Shown here one piece after another: positions 1 to 12,177 of a DNA stretch of 64,000 nucleotides. The stretch covers positions 1,116,001-1,180,000 of the forward strand of contig BCIG01000001.1 in assembly GCA_001599915.1 (NCBI GenBank), written 5' to 3'. This DNA comes from Symbiotaphrina buchneri. Taxonomy: Eukaryota; Ascomycota; Symbiotaphrinales; Symbiotaphrinaceae. The notes beneath the pieces were generated by a model. That model worked only from the letters and a program-made list of their open reading frames with translations, searched no databases and was not told the DNA's origin. Position numbers and translations under genes: made by a program. Numbering within the stretch: the stretch's first letter is position 1; every line of letters starts with the position of its first letter.

Positions 1-2375
1 ATGGTCACCTTGGATGGAAATGGCATGCTTGATGTGATGAATCTGCGGAACAAAGGCGTGAAAGGACCTCGGAATATCCAGTATTTGACCGGATGAAACT
101 AAGTGGCATCAGTGTCACGCCCCACGCTTTTCTGACACCACAGAATCAGACACTTACGAGCAGCTCATTACACCCATAAGCATACTTTTCCCAGCGTGCC
201 AACTCATCATAGACTGTCAGAGAGACACCCTCCTTGAAGCCTGAAACAAAGTCAGCTCACTGAAATGGACAGATTCCCTGACTTAACACGCACCGTCACC
301 AGTATAGGCCCCCAACCGCACTGTGTAACCAATGGTTTGTAAACGGAGAGAAATATCAAAGTCTTCCGACACATGAGATTCAGACCAGAACTTTTCGTAT
401 CCGTCTGCATCCTCATAAGAGACTTCCTGCACAGCTGACCAGCGCAGAATGGCATTGTGGCCCACAAAAGGAGCAACATCGCCATTGGCAACAGCAAATC
501 GGACAGCCGTATACACAAGGTTGGTAAAGAATGTTATGCCGTTTTCGAAGAAGTTGTGGACCACCTGCATGACCCCAGATGAATACTGAAGGATAGCACA
601 TTCAGGAGATCCATCCATCTCGCTGACAGCATCAAGGAGACAATCAACAGGTACACGAGTGTCACTATCAACTGCTGGTGTTCAGCTCAAACGCCTTGTT
701 CCTCCCTTGCATGCACTTACTGAGCAGTATGTAGTCCCCAATGCGCACATTACCGGCGGCCCACGCTCTACCATCGTTAGATAAAACTTCTTCGAGACAT
801 GTTTTATAAGCTTGCTCCTCGTCATCTGGCGTCCACTTGTCAGAACGTTCGATGGTAAGGAGCTTCTCCTCCACTTTATTGCTGATCATGAGCGCATAGT
901 TCATGTTGGACGCCTGCACGTTTTAGATATACCGCTCAAGTGCTTCCGGGGGGAGGCTCACCTTTTTGAACTTTCCTCTTCGGAGGAAGGGCTGGCTACC
1001 ATCATCAGGCTTGGGATTGTGCTTTGGCCGCGCCACCCAACCAATCTTGTGCTCATCATAGAGTTCCTGCCGTTCACGGGCTTGGTCTTCCGATAATAAT
1101 TGCATACCGTCGTCATTGATAAAGATGTTGGCGCTGCCGCCTTGTAATTCGTAGGTGGAGATCGCGGCTTTGACAGACATGACGGTGGGCTTTATCACCG
1201 ACGCAAGTCCTTCTTTATACACGGGACATTGAATGGTGACATGCGGAAGTGTTCCCCTTTTGATCCTCTTCGGAGGCTTGCCGGAGTAGAACTTCGAATT
1301 GATATGCACCTGGGCAATCGGTCCCATCAGGGCGCACAAGTTACCAACTATTGCTTGAAAGAAGAACTGCAAATATCAGACAACAGAGTTAACAAATAGA
1401 TGGGCCGCTTACCAAGCTGACAAAAGCCTGCAGGGGAGCGGTCGTCAGAAGGGCCAGGCGCATGTATCTGCCATCAATCCCTAATTGCAGAGCCAAGTTC
1501 CGCCATCCCGCTCCCAGTGCCACTATTAGAAGCAGCAGCGCGAGACCAACAGTGATTGGGTTGACTAGAACACGAGGTCTGTAGCCATCGGCCGAGCCCT
1601 TCTCAATATCCTGAACAGACGAAGAGGAGCCAATCTCAGTAACGTTGACCATTGACTGGGGAGACTGCGTTTCCTCGGATCCATCCTGTGGATCATCCTC
1701 TGTCCAAGTCATACGTAATAACTGTCCATCCAGCTCATTCACCCTTTCAAGTATATTCAAAGGGTCGTCATCCCAGACAACGAGCAGGTTCACGTCAGCT
1801 ATGAAGGCGGCAAAGTGATGGATTCGGGAGCGTGGGAGATGCGAGAACGAAGGGAGTATCTGCAGTTGTCTACCGTTGGGTAGGGGCAAATAAATCTGGT
1901 TCTGTCCGCGAAGAAGCAGAGGTACAATGGGCGTGTTGACGGTCATAGCAGCCTGTGCCTATTAACACCATAGTCCGAGACCGACGACGGCGATGCATAC
2001 CGCAACATTCATACCCTCCACTGCGGCAACAAAATCATGAGCAGCATCCCTCAGCCCTGTCGGGCAACAGGCGTAAGAAGCTTTCGCCCTCTTCACCATA
2101 ATCCCTTCATTTGGGCCTGTACACCAGCGTCGAGGAAGTTGTTGCTGGTACAGCCAGTTCACCATAACATCACATTTGACATTGATGGCTTCCAGACCTT
2201 GAGGGCGAGGAAGATCAGCGGGCTGATGTTGACTTCTTGTAGAAGTGGGATCTGAAGCACAGCTTGGGGTCGTCACAACAGGGATAGCGTCTCTTGTTGG
2301 AGGAGTAGAAGTGTTGCTGGGGTCGAGACTGGCGAGTCCCTTCTTAGGACGGCGTAAAGAAGGTAAGAATCCCAT
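1..2375 (-). CDS. GT2-family glycosyltransferase, multi-pass membrane (3' end outside window)
   Basis: Processive-type family 2 glycosyltransferase resembling the fungal GT2 reported to be needed for hyphal extension (ZtGT2 type). Exons read as complement(<1..98, 158..240, 294..671, 721..913, 962..1366, 1413..1952, 2001..2375); introns are 46-59 nt and all phases agree. The N-terminal 180 residues are polar and variable. Two hydrophobic stretches follow (around VNPITVGLALLLLIVAL and APLQAFVSLFFFQAIVG), then the catalytic domain with CPVYKEG, the DxD-type metal site in LLIDSDTRVP, and SEDFD as the likely catalytic-base region. The last exon visible reads FHPVKYWIFRG and is cut by the window edge, so the final membrane helices are missing. 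The ATG at 2375 is the first in-frame one. The substrate cannot be told from sequence; a cell-surface polysaccharide is the usual inference. Confidence 0.88.
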
Positions 2376-4893
2376 GACCGCAAGCAGTCGAGTAGCCCAA
2401 GCCTTGTCAGAAGAATTTTTTGATTCTTAGAAAATGGATGATTTGACACTTGGGTCCAGCTCCGTTGGAATGAGGAAAACAAAAAGATGCTCGACCATGA
2501 AGAGATGTGTAAGAAAGAAAGAGGAGGATTCTAAGAAGGGCGTAAGGCGATCATCCAGAACACATATAGGCCGATCAGAGGAAGACGGCTTATTTCGTAG
2601 ACCCTGTAACCAGAGGACGAGCAATAACCGCTTCTGAGACATACAGGACTTTTCGCCCTCGGTCTAGAATAGGCTGCAGTGCGCCATGCAGTGATCTACC
2701 TATCCTAGAAGGGCCAGGAGAAGAGCAGCCCGAGTCCAAAAACAGATGCTGCATCACAAGAACGCTGTATTTGGATGTCCTCGTTTCTTGAAAGCTGAAG
2801 ATAAGAGTGCAGTCCAATCAGGGACGCGTCTCATTCCGAGCTCAGAGACTATTGATAAAGATGGCTCCGCAGGCGATGCGAAGCAGTGGATGCCCAAGCC
2901 TGGGAAACTTGCTAAATGACGCATTGACAGGAAGGTTTCCTGTTTGTGTGACCGCAGAGATACCGAGCACCAGGAACAGGGCAACATGACATGAGGTCCT
3001 GCGGCTGCAGAATGCTTAACATAACTTCTAAAAATATAAATCTCGGACCGATGGCCAACTTTCAACTTAGCAAGATCAGCGAACGCATGCAAGCGCACTA
3101 CCTTCCGGGTCGTACGACGACTATCTTCGGCTAGAAAACTGTGTGCCGCGGACTTAGAACACCAAACAAAAAGAGAGAAGGCCATATTATTCGGCGGCTA
3201 CCTTGCAAATCTGCCCGCCATCACGTATCAATCAAGAGCCATGACAAGAGAGCCTCAATGCGGATGCGAGACACATCCTGCACTGATTGACCGCCAGAAT
3301 TGGTGGACATGACAGGGCTCTGCAAGGTATCACAAGAGATAAGAAAGGGAAGTCAGAAAGCAATGTACAGAAGGGGACACGTCAACCCCCAGCCATCCCA
3401 TCTGCACATGCTCAGCAGTAAGCTGCCAACTCAAGGATGAGGCACGTTACTCAAAAACATGTCAAGCACATGGGCCTGAACCACTGACAGAAAACTGGAA
3501 TTGCAACCTCAAGCTGCTCTATGAGGGAAATGTATGGTAAGATCTTTGCTTCTTTGCGGATGCACCGCCAGAGGCAGCCCATGCCATAGTTGAAATGGAT
3601 GTATTGCTGCCGCTGGAAATGTTGGGAGACGTAAGAGTGCTTTTATCTCCGAAGCAGATGGCCAGTACGAGTAGCGCGTGATGTAGCCCGATGTCAATTT
3701 CGGTCGAATCTTATACAGGCCATGCCCGAGAGCTGGTGGCTCAGCCCTTTGAACGCTTCAAATGCGAACCCTTAGAAGACAAGGTGTTATATACACAATA
3801 TTTAGCAAATATCTTGCCTTTTAGCTCATGTATGCAGCAGAACTCAGTAGGGGCGACGTCGCACGAATGCACTCTGCAGTTTGATTCAGCTTTGTCGGCT
3901 ATTGCCACCGTGCCTTGACAATGTTCAATTCGTTGAGTTTATCCGTGCAACAGAGGCATGCTCCACAGGTTTGAACCTGGCTAAGCTGCCCAAGGGTGCA
4001 CGACCGAAATCAAGCCGGCCTGGTCCGAAGATGCAGCCAAAGCCACGACGGAAGTCCGGGATAAGTTACGATGCTCGAGCGGCAATAGTCTGTGTGACCG
4101 TCTTGAACATGCGAGGAATTCCAAATTGAGGTGTGGGTTGGCTGGCTGGCCGCTATTGTAGGGATTATGGCTTGCAGCAAATTCTGCTCACGCCCAAGCA
4201 CCTGCTCATGCCATTCTGAGCTGATGGTGTTTGTCTTCAGGAAGTTCAATCTGCTCATAGGTGTAAGTTAGGGTTAGGTGACCCACGGTTGTCATGAAGT
4301 CAGGGAAACTCCGTTTCTGCAGATATCGTCCGCATTATGAATGTATAAGTCAGAGTTGTAGTCAGAACGAACTATTTGAAACTTGTATACGAATGTAGAA
4401 GATGCATTAAAACTTCCATAACAGATGAAATACTAAGATTTTCAGTTTGAGCACCCATCATGAAACATTTGGTGAGGTCGGAGCAGTCTAGAATCGACGA
4501 GGCAACCCTAGAGGACTACCGTGACGTTCGGTATTTGTAAATTGCATGGATCTCTTGATTTGCTGGGAAGCGCGTATCTCTGACTCAATCTCTCCTCATT
4601 ACAGCAGTGTGGACGGGGAAGGAGCGGGGCCCCATGGGGACGGCAGAGCAAAGTTTGTTTGTGTTGAAAGCCTTCGCCGAGTTCTAAGTTGTGTGTTTCT
4701 AGCACGTGCTTGCGGGCTCCTTTCGTGTATATCCCGCTAAACACTTGACGCGTCCCACGTGTATCCTCCTACTTCGCAATTGCACCTCATGCGGATCAAC
4801 CAACTCCTGACGCCTTTGTGATTGTCTACACTCAGCAATAATCCGGCAATCCAAGACCTCATATCTACGACTTCTGTGGTAGAGCGATCCGGC
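2376..4893. other. Gene-free stretch between GT2 and CENP-X promoters
   Basis: About 2.5 kb with only short, overlapping ORFs that have no family resemblance. It should hold the promoters of the divergent GT2 (minus) and CENP-X (plus) genes. A short telomere-like run TTAGGGTTAGG lies at 4268-4278. Nothing else is supported. Confidence 0.6.
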
Positions 4894-5457
4894 ATGCCAC
4901 CTGTACGGAATTCTCATCCAAAGGGGCCAGGACGGCCTACGACGAACAAAGCTTTCAAGCCGCCCTCAAGAACACAATCCAAGCCTACAGCTAGAACTCA
5001 GAGTACGCCATCAGGGGATTCTTCATCCGAGGAAGGGAGCAGCGCTCCACCGACTACTTCAACAAACCGTCTCTCAGCTTCAGGGAATGGCACAGCATCG
5101 GAGCCAGATTACATACTTGCCGAGATCGTCGCCGATCCTGCAGAACCAGACGAGGAGCCCGTCATACCGCCAAAGCTTCTTACGAAGCTCCTCTATTCAC
5201 GCTTTTCAGAACCGAACACCAAGATCTCAAAGGATGCTGCCAAAGCCGTGGGCGAGTATATGAGGATTTTCGTCAAAGAAGCAGTCGCGCGGGCAGTTGT
5301 CGAACGGAGGCAGACAGACAGTAAGACCGGTGGAGGCAGCAGAGGCACATTCATCGAGGTACAGGAACAGTGCGCATTTTACGCCAGCCTTTGCTGACAT
5401 TACATTTAGGTAGAAGATCTGGAGAAGCTGACGCCACAACTGATATTGGATTTCTGA
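4894..5457 (+). CDS. mhf2: CENP-X / MHF2 histone-fold protein
   Basis: Small histone-fold subunit that pairs with CENP-S (MHF1); the complex acts at kinetochores and with FANCM-type helicases in replication-fork repair. Exons 4894..5358 and 5410..5457, intron 51 nt, 170 residues. The first 90 residues are a Ser/Thr/Pro-rich tail. The fold begins near IPPKLLTKLLYSRF and continues through the helix EYMRIFVKEAVARA. The conserved tail VEDLEKLTPQLILDF is encoded by the second exon and matches the family C-terminus (LPQLLLDF in animals). The frame is open upstream to 4822 but without an ATG, so the ATG at 4894 was chosen. The N-terminal tail is longer than in animal CENP-X, as is common in filamentous fungi. 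Confidence 0.9.
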
Positions 5458-6033
5458 TCTGATGGATCGTGGAGACGTCTGGAAATATGTGTCCTGCATA
5501 TCACTGTACATGGACAAGGCTAGACATTCTGCTTAGAAGGTAGCCAGGAAGCCTCTACCAGGGTGGCACCCAATTTGGCGTCTTTCCTACATGGCCGATT
5601 CGTCAAGGGCGTCACAGGAGGCGCATACAAGGTTTCGATAGCAAGCAGGCTATTGTTTGTACAAGACCTCTTGCTAGAATCTATTCCATATGCGTGGCTT
5701 GACAAACCTCAATGGTCAATGAAGGGCGCTCGTGGAGATGTGAAGCAGTCCAGAACGCTTTAATACTCAACGCAGCACACATGGAGGATCGCTGTGGTCG
5801 AGGGGACTCAAGAGCAGAGTCCGAGAGTTGTATTAGGGTATTGAACTTGCAGCAGAGCTCTAGGGGTCCTGAATCTAAGAAGCCAAAGTTCCTACCACGC
5901 CACTGCAAAGCAACGCCGATTAAACCACCGTCTCTAGAGTTCTAGGAGCGACCGCCCACCGCATCCTGACCCATCGGCTGTGCAGGCTGCCCTAACAGTC
6001 AAGAAATGTATGTCTGCAAGGAAATGTCTCAAG
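5458..6033. other. Intergenic, convergent 3' ends
   Basis: 576 bp between the ends of CENP-X (plus) and the VWA gene (minus). Only short ORFs without family features; expected to hold the two 3' untranslated regions. Confidence 0.6.
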
Positions 6034-7008
6034 CTATGATGCTCTTCGGTCGAGGCGTCTGTTGACAGCGCCTAGGACGACTTTTAGGACATAATCGGCT
6101 GTCAAGTGGACGCCGCGATCATTGCCATTCCAGGGAATGGTGTCCACGATGTCTCGGACGCCACGCCCTCTAGCCCCGCCGAGCTCGTCGTCCAGGTCTT
6201 GGAGCATCTCCCTCGCACCTTGTTCCTCGCCAACCTGGAAGAACTGCACGCCGACTTGCCACGCAGGTGCATCCAAACGGTCAAGCTTCTTCGCAGCTCC
6301 TAGGAGGACCGACTCAACATCGTCGGATGCGACGCCGTCTGTGATGACGATGATGTTGAGCGGTTTGGTAGCCTCTTCACCCACTTCTTCCAGTTTCTTT
6401 AGGTAAGGCTTGAGGATATGCTGTAGGCGCTGGCCTGTTAGAGTACCACCGCTAGGGCGAACCGTCGAGAAGATCGCCCTGACGGCGGACGGCGCGGTGA
6501 CATTTTTGAAGCTCCGTGGATGATTCAAAAAGACAATATCAATGCCGTCTTGATCATGCTGGGTGCAAATCGGCGTGATGGCTTCAAGAGCTGCCGCTGT
6601 TTGCCTCCAAGATGCACCAGCCATTGACCCTGAGTCATCGATCAGGAACACCGTGTCAAAGGTGTTAAGGAAGGAATACGGGTCATCTGTTGACGTGGAT
6701 ATTCTGGGAACTACAGCTGGTAGCTCGACTGCTCCAGAGGCTGGAGAATAAGGTGGTGGAGCCTCAAAAGGCGCTGTGCCCGTCAGTATTGAGCTAGCCA
6801 ACAGCAGAGGTTGGCGTTACGTACGTGGTCGCCTAGTTGGAGTTGTAGTCGTGAAAAGAGAGTTGTCGGCCATGGATCCCAAAGGTATTGTCGGTTTCGG
6901 CTGTGATGCGGCTTGGGACGTTGCTGGCTTTGGGGGCGATGACAAAGGAGATTTCTGGCTGCTCTGGCGGGAAACACGCCTCTTGAGAATTGATCCGAGT
7001 CCGCTCAT
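6034..7008 (-). CDS. von Willebrand factor A-domain protein
   Basis: Intracellular VWA protein of unknown role, 307 residues. Exons complement(6034..6773, 6825..7008), 51 nt intron. The first 75 residues are Ser/Pro-rich with the PPPFEAPPPYSP run created by the splice. The VWA domain occupies about residues 90-300 and keeps the MIDAS metal site: DDSGSM (DxSxS), the Thr in SGGTLTG and the Asp in ITDGV. There is no signal peptide or membrane segment, so it is probably cytosolic or nuclear, unlike extracellular matrix VWA proteins. The ATG at 7008 (MSGLGSILKRR) is preferred. An in-frame ATG at 7080 would add 24 residues, and which is used depends on the transcript start. Confidence 0.82.
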
Positions 7009-7919
7009 TGTCTTGGTTAGTTGAGGCTGGCCTGTTGAATGACACTGCTCCTGGGAGTAGGAAGTGAGGGTCAAGGACATTTTGAATGAGGGAATGTGTC
7101 CAAATATCACAGACTGAACTAAGTAGCGCGCAGAAGCAGCTGACACCTGTGATATTACGCGGTCAATTGTTTGAAAGCGAAGTGACGATGATGAATGCTA
7201 TTCTGTGATTGTTGCAAATGGCCATGTTATATACATATATGTCTAGATGCGGGCAAGCATATTCATCAAGGTCAAGGAGAAGGGGCTTAGGGGGCAAACA
7301 GCCCACCCGGGGGCGCATGACAGGCAGTGAGTGCACAGCGGGGAATGTACTGTGATGCTGGATCTCACAATTGCTGCTAGAAGCCAGAGCAAGCTCCCAT
7401 GGAAAAAGACTTCCATACTCCAATTGACGGTGAAGAGTTACCAAGGGTAGGTAAGGTAAGGTAGATTGCGCTACGCTCAGCCTTGCGGCTGGGAGCTTAA
7501 GCGCAGCGAGCCAGGAAGGCTGTGTGCCTGCCAAGCCTCCGCCGCGCCTTACCTAATAGGGCGTCCAGGAACCATTATGATTCGCCGACGTGAACATTAC
7601 ATGTTCTGCGAATGAGAATCAAAGGCTGACCGCCGACTGCGCCCTCAATGATGGTGCAATTATTGTGAGACGTGAATAAATGCCGAGGGACAGCTTGCAT
7701 AACCTATGCCAATACCAGGAACCGCAAGAGCCCATGAAGTAGCCTCGGCGCCGTCCTCCACGCAGATTGGCTGAAGACGGCTACAAGCTTGACTGCGGCA
7801 TGGGTAGTGGCCTTTTGGACCTTTCATACAAGATGTATGGGGTTGGATCACTAAGCCGTACCGACAAAGCATATTCTGTGAGGCTTGGGGGAAATAACTA
7901 GCAGCTGCATTCAGGTGGA
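7009..7919. other. Intergenic, VWA promoter and BTB-gene 3' end
   Basis: 911 bp. ORFs here are short and unrelated to known families. It contains a GGTAGGTAAGGTAAGGTAG run at 7446-7464, a motif that recurs in other intergenic parts of the window. Confidence 0.55.
7446..7464. repeat. GTAAG pentamer run
   Basis: GGTAGGTAAGGTAAGGTAG, an imperfect pentamer array in the intergenic space between the VWA and BTB genes. Same motif family as the run at 41632-41648, on the opposite strand. Confidence 0.6.
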
Positions 7920-9256
7920 TCATGTCCATTCCCTCTCCTGTGCAGTAAATATTTGCCTCATGACAAGGTGGTCATCGGCGGTGTGGCGAGGCCCCTGGCT
8001 TTCAAGGGGCGGGGAGCTGGGGTACCGGGCGATTCGAGCTTGGAAGTCCTTGGTACAGGTCCACTTGGCTGGCCGGCTCCCTGTACTCCACTTGCAAGCA
8101 TGCCGGTCTTGAGTCCAGCACGCAGGACATATGCCGGCCTCGTATGTCAAAGCCTTTTCGACGGTGACAAGAAGTGGGAGGAGCCTTGTTCGGAGTCCGC
8201 AATGTGAGTGATATCTATCGATCTGGTATTCAGGGCACTGCCGAAATGACCGGATCAACTCCCTAACGTCGCCTTCATAAGGGCCGTGTCCAAAGGTCTC
8301 TGAGATGTTATTGTCGAAGGATAATGTACCGAGCTTGTGAAAGAAACGGACCATTTCGCCCAGCTGGAAGGAGTCGCATTGGACGGAATTTTCATAGCCG
8401 AGCTTACACTGCCGTTCTCGGGATGAGTAGAGTTTCAGGAAATGAGACTGTAGTGACTCAACAGCTCGTAGAATACAATCCCTCCGATATTCGAGTTCCT
8501 CTTGCTGAACTTAGCATTACCCCTACATTTGCATTGTTTGTACATACCCTCGACCCCGTACGGAAGATCCCACCACATCGCAAGGTTCTCAGCGGGTGCT
8601 GAGTCCGGTACGGACCATTGCTGCGAGCCCTCAAGAATGATGGCCATGCTACATGTGAGAATCCAGCCCTTGAAATGGCCGGCCAAGAGTATGCCGATCA
8701 GAAGCATCTGACGTAGAACTTCTTCCTTCAGTGCACGCTGATTTGCAAGCCTTTGCCGTAAATTCAACTTGTCAAGTCTTTTCCCAAGATAATCAGATAT
8801 GACTGAAAGACTGTCAAAGGCATCGCCAATGACAACTATGTCGGCGAGATGCGGGATACTTGGAGGAGAGATCTCCTGGTCGTGCAATATCCGGAGGTAG
8901 TCTTGCATACTCTCACTCCGTGGTATATCCTTTCGACCATTCCCAATCTCCTCGATGGTTATGTGCGGCAGCCTCTCCACCGGAGCATCGGCCGGATCAA
9001 TCTTCTCGTTCCACAGTCTCGCGAAGGACTCCGCCAGTTTAGTGCCTTCCGTGAAAGACCCCGCTTCGAGAAGCCTTCCAAAGTACTTTGAGTGCTGTTT
9101 AAGCTGCACTCTATCCACCCGGTAGTGCACAATGGTATTTCTCCCCACGTGAACCTGCAATACTACATCCCCGCGGGGTGCGATGCTCACCACGTGTGAG
9201 GTCGCCTCATGACGCTGGACTGAGGAAAAAGGTTCCTGATCTTGGGAGACCCGCAT
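7920..9256 (-). CDS. BTB/POZ-domain protein
   Basis: Fungal BTB/POZ protein of 429 residues; the domain mediates dimerisation and often links substrates to Cullin-3. Exons complement(7920..8500, 8548..9256), 47 nt intron. The BTB core starts at GDVVLQVHVG and includes VQLKQHSKYFGRLLEAGSF. The junction was fixed by the family pattern: PYGVE joins EELEYRRDCIL, then HFLKLYSSRERQCKLGY and CDSFQLGEMVRFF. The C-terminal half has conserved Cys/His (CPEYQ, HCGLRTRL, CPACW), which may form a structural metal site; this last point is inference. No nuclear or transmembrane signal is clear. The ATG at 9256 opens the frame. Confidence 0.82.
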
Positions 9257-10917
9257 GTGGAGATCCTGTGAATAAATCTCTGTGCCGCATCATCTATCTG
9301 GGTCGTCTTGTTCAACGTCCAGGAGCAGAATTGTTGGCGTCTGGTACTCCACAAAAAACTCTTGACGCAGCTGCATTCACAGCAGCGAAGTATTCTGCCG
9401 GGGTATCATCAGTTCACCGCCTTTAGCTGCAAACCCAAAATAGGTAAAAACGTCAGGCTCAGATGCGGACCCAAGACAACGAACGACAGCTCGGTTTCCC
9501 AATTAATATACTGCTTGGACAGAATATAATATCGGAGATACAGAAGTCTCAGTAGATTATTTTGGACATTAGGCGCACAATAAGATTTACTTAAAATCTG
9601 ATATTCCAGGGTTTTATAAGGTGTTTCTCTTTTGGATTTGCCCGTCGACTTGTCAAATCAATAGAGAAGGCTTGGCAGACAGTGAACAAATCGATGGGCT
9701 ACAATCTATTATATCCCCATGGAAATTGATGGATTGAATTATAAAGTTGTAGTAACTACAAATCTGTGCCAGCAAATTTACTCCCAAGGATCGAAATCTT
9801 ACCTTAAGGTATATATCAAAGATTTTGATTGTGTTACACGTGAGTCAAGTTTCAGCGTCGGAAGAAACTGAGATAGGAAGCAGATAAAGTTCAGGTTGAT
9901 CGTCGGACAATTTATGACACGACAACAAGCGGTGTATCGAGCTCAGGCACTGAGACACGTTAGGTGCCTTCCATTACGGGTCGGCGAAAACTGGTTTACA
10001 CGTAACACCAATCTTGGCATGCAGAAGCGCTCGTCGGTGGAGAGCGGAGTATCCGTAGTTTGCAAATGAGTGCTGTTCTTGTAGAGTAGGGGCCCGTGGT
10101 TATTGATGAATTGGGAAGTTATGGCGCAGATGGCTCGGAGTGATCGACAGAAGGCAGAGGTTGCTCGACTCTCTTCACTCTCTCGACTCTCTGCACCTTG
10201 CGTCGGTCAAGCTCACAGTTCCGCTGTGAGGGTTCTAGCTAAGCGAACGGGGTTTGCCCGCAGGCCCGGTACGGCCTGCCTGAGATGTCTGCTTGAGAGG
10301 AGGGAACCCAAGATCTTCATCGCCTTTGCTCCATCCGTCGTTTCTATGGCCTACGCTTGTCGTCGTTGATGCACTCACTATTAATATCTGCATCAAGCCT
10401 GTTGCTGTTCGTCTTCCCACCAAAGGCGCTTGTTGTGCCTGGATTAAGTTGTCCGATCCAAACATGTACGGACGTACGAAGTAGCAATTCACAAATGCAA
10501 TCCACGCGCCAAAAGCTTTGACCAGCACCACCACCAGCTCTCGACCGTCCTGTTAAATGCTTGGCGAAGGAGGGCCCAGCCTTGCACACCAAGCCTTGAG
10601 TGACACAGGCAGAAAATCGCAGCTTTGAAACAACCCCAATTCATTATCACCACAATATCATCACGCAACCCGCAAACGTGGTTTGGCCCATCTCAAAATC
10701 TTTCCTAACGATCGAACTCTTGTCTCACCTCCTCAATTCCTATCTTGCAACCTAGCGTCTACTGCATTGGGTTCTGTCCATTCACAACATCATCATCTTG
10801 TGTGTGGGTTTGTTGGACCGCCCCTGCTTCTCCTGTACAATCCAGTCGAGGCATCAATTGGATAGCACAATAAAGCCAAATCTGCAACTTCCCACGACGT
10901 CGATTGGGCCTAACACT
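9257..10917. other. Intergenic with an AT-rich segment (BTB and pyrG promoters)
   Basis: 1.66 kb between divergent genes. The part from about 9480 to 9860 is visibly richer in A/T than the flanks. No ORF has family features, and no terminal repeats or transposase remnants were seen. Confidence 0.5.
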
Positions 10918-12177
10918 ATGAGTGCCCCGGCGTTGCACCTGTCGTTCGATGCCCGCGCCTCCCTGCCTGCGACATCCCCTCTGGCCTGCTATGTCCTACA
11001 TCTCATGTCCTTGAAGCGTTCCAACCTTTGCGTCTCCGCCGATGTCAGCACCACTGCAGAACTATTGCAGCTAGCTGAGGAGGTTGGCAACAGTATATGC
11101 GCTCTGAAGACGCACGCCGATATCATAGACGACTTCTCAGAACGGACCATACGGGGCCTGAGAGAAATTAGCCGCCGAAAACGGTTCATCATCTTCGAGG
11201 ACCGAAAGTTCGCAGATATCGGCAGTAAGCATCCCCATCCATGCGCCAGCGTACTTCGGGCGTTATATTTGACTTGAGTACAAACCACTGATTACGTTTT
11301 GCCTCGCTACGCAGGTACTGTCCAAAAGCAATACACTGCTGGACCACTGCAGATCGCCTCATGGGCTCATCTGACAAACGCGCACATCATGCCAGGACCT
11401 GCAATTATAACTGCACTCAAGGAAGCTGCTGCAGACAGTCTGCTCAAGATCACACATAGCGTCAGCACAGAGATCAGCGTGGGCACACCACAATTAAGTG
11501 CAGATGGCTCGGATGGTGATGAGACGCCTGACAAGGCAAAACAGTACGCAGGAAGCAAGGATGTGAGAAACGCACCTGCCGCCCCATGGGGAGCAGAGAC
11601 AGGTTTAGGATTGGGTAAAAGTTCCGAATTCTTCGACGATGATTCGGAAGAGGCAGAATCGCAGCAGAGACGAAAAGGGTCTATCATATCCACAACCACG
11701 ATTGAGACATATACTGAGCCTGCATCGCCTCCTTGCCGCAGCCTCAGCAACCTCCACGCTTTACAGGCACTCGGCGATCCTCCACAGGAACGAGGTCTTC
11801 TCCTTCTTGCCGAAATGAGCTCAGAAGGGAATCTGCTGACGGGTGCTTACACGGAGAAGTGTGTGGAGCTCGCACGGAGAGAGCCTGAATTTGTCCTGGG
11901 CTTCATAGCACAGAGGAACCTGAATACGAAGAAAGGAGACAACTTTCTCGTATGGACACCAGGTGTGAACCTTCCACCGGAAGGGGAGCAGGCAGTCACC
12001 GGAGACGGGTTAGGCCAGAGGTACAGGACCCCTGAGTTGGTGATCAAGCAAGAAGGTTGCGATGTCATCATCGTGGGCAGGGGTATCCTGAAGGCTAAAG
12101 ACAGGAAGAAGGAAGCGGAACGTTACCGCAACGCCGCATGGAATGCTTACGAGGAGAGGATTGGGATGAGGCAGTGA
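10918..12177 (+). CDS. pyrG: Orotidine-5'-phosphate decarboxylase with long insertion
   Basis: Last step of UMP synthesis, OMP to UMP (URA3/pyrG/pyr-4). Exons 10918..11224 and 11315..12177, 90 nt intron that splits the Ser of DIGS; 389 residues. Catalytic loop FEDRKFADIG carries the Asp-Lys-Asp charge network; GLLLLAEMS, GFIAQRNL, TPGVNLPPEG, GQRYRTPE and IIVGRGI are the conserved barrel and phosphate-binding motifs. Between ALKEAA and RGLLLLAEMS lies an insertion of roughly 115 acidic, Ser-rich residues (about 11430-11785) typical of pyr-4-like enzymes and absent from yeast Ura3 and the short Aspergillus PyrG. The frame runs upstream to 10798 without an ATG; the ATG at 10918 matches the family N-terminus. 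Confidence 0.96.

Noticed and set aside
2754-3185. 143-codon minus-strand ORF upstream of the GT2 gene
   Set aside because: Mixed composition, no homology pattern; more likely leader or promoter sequence.
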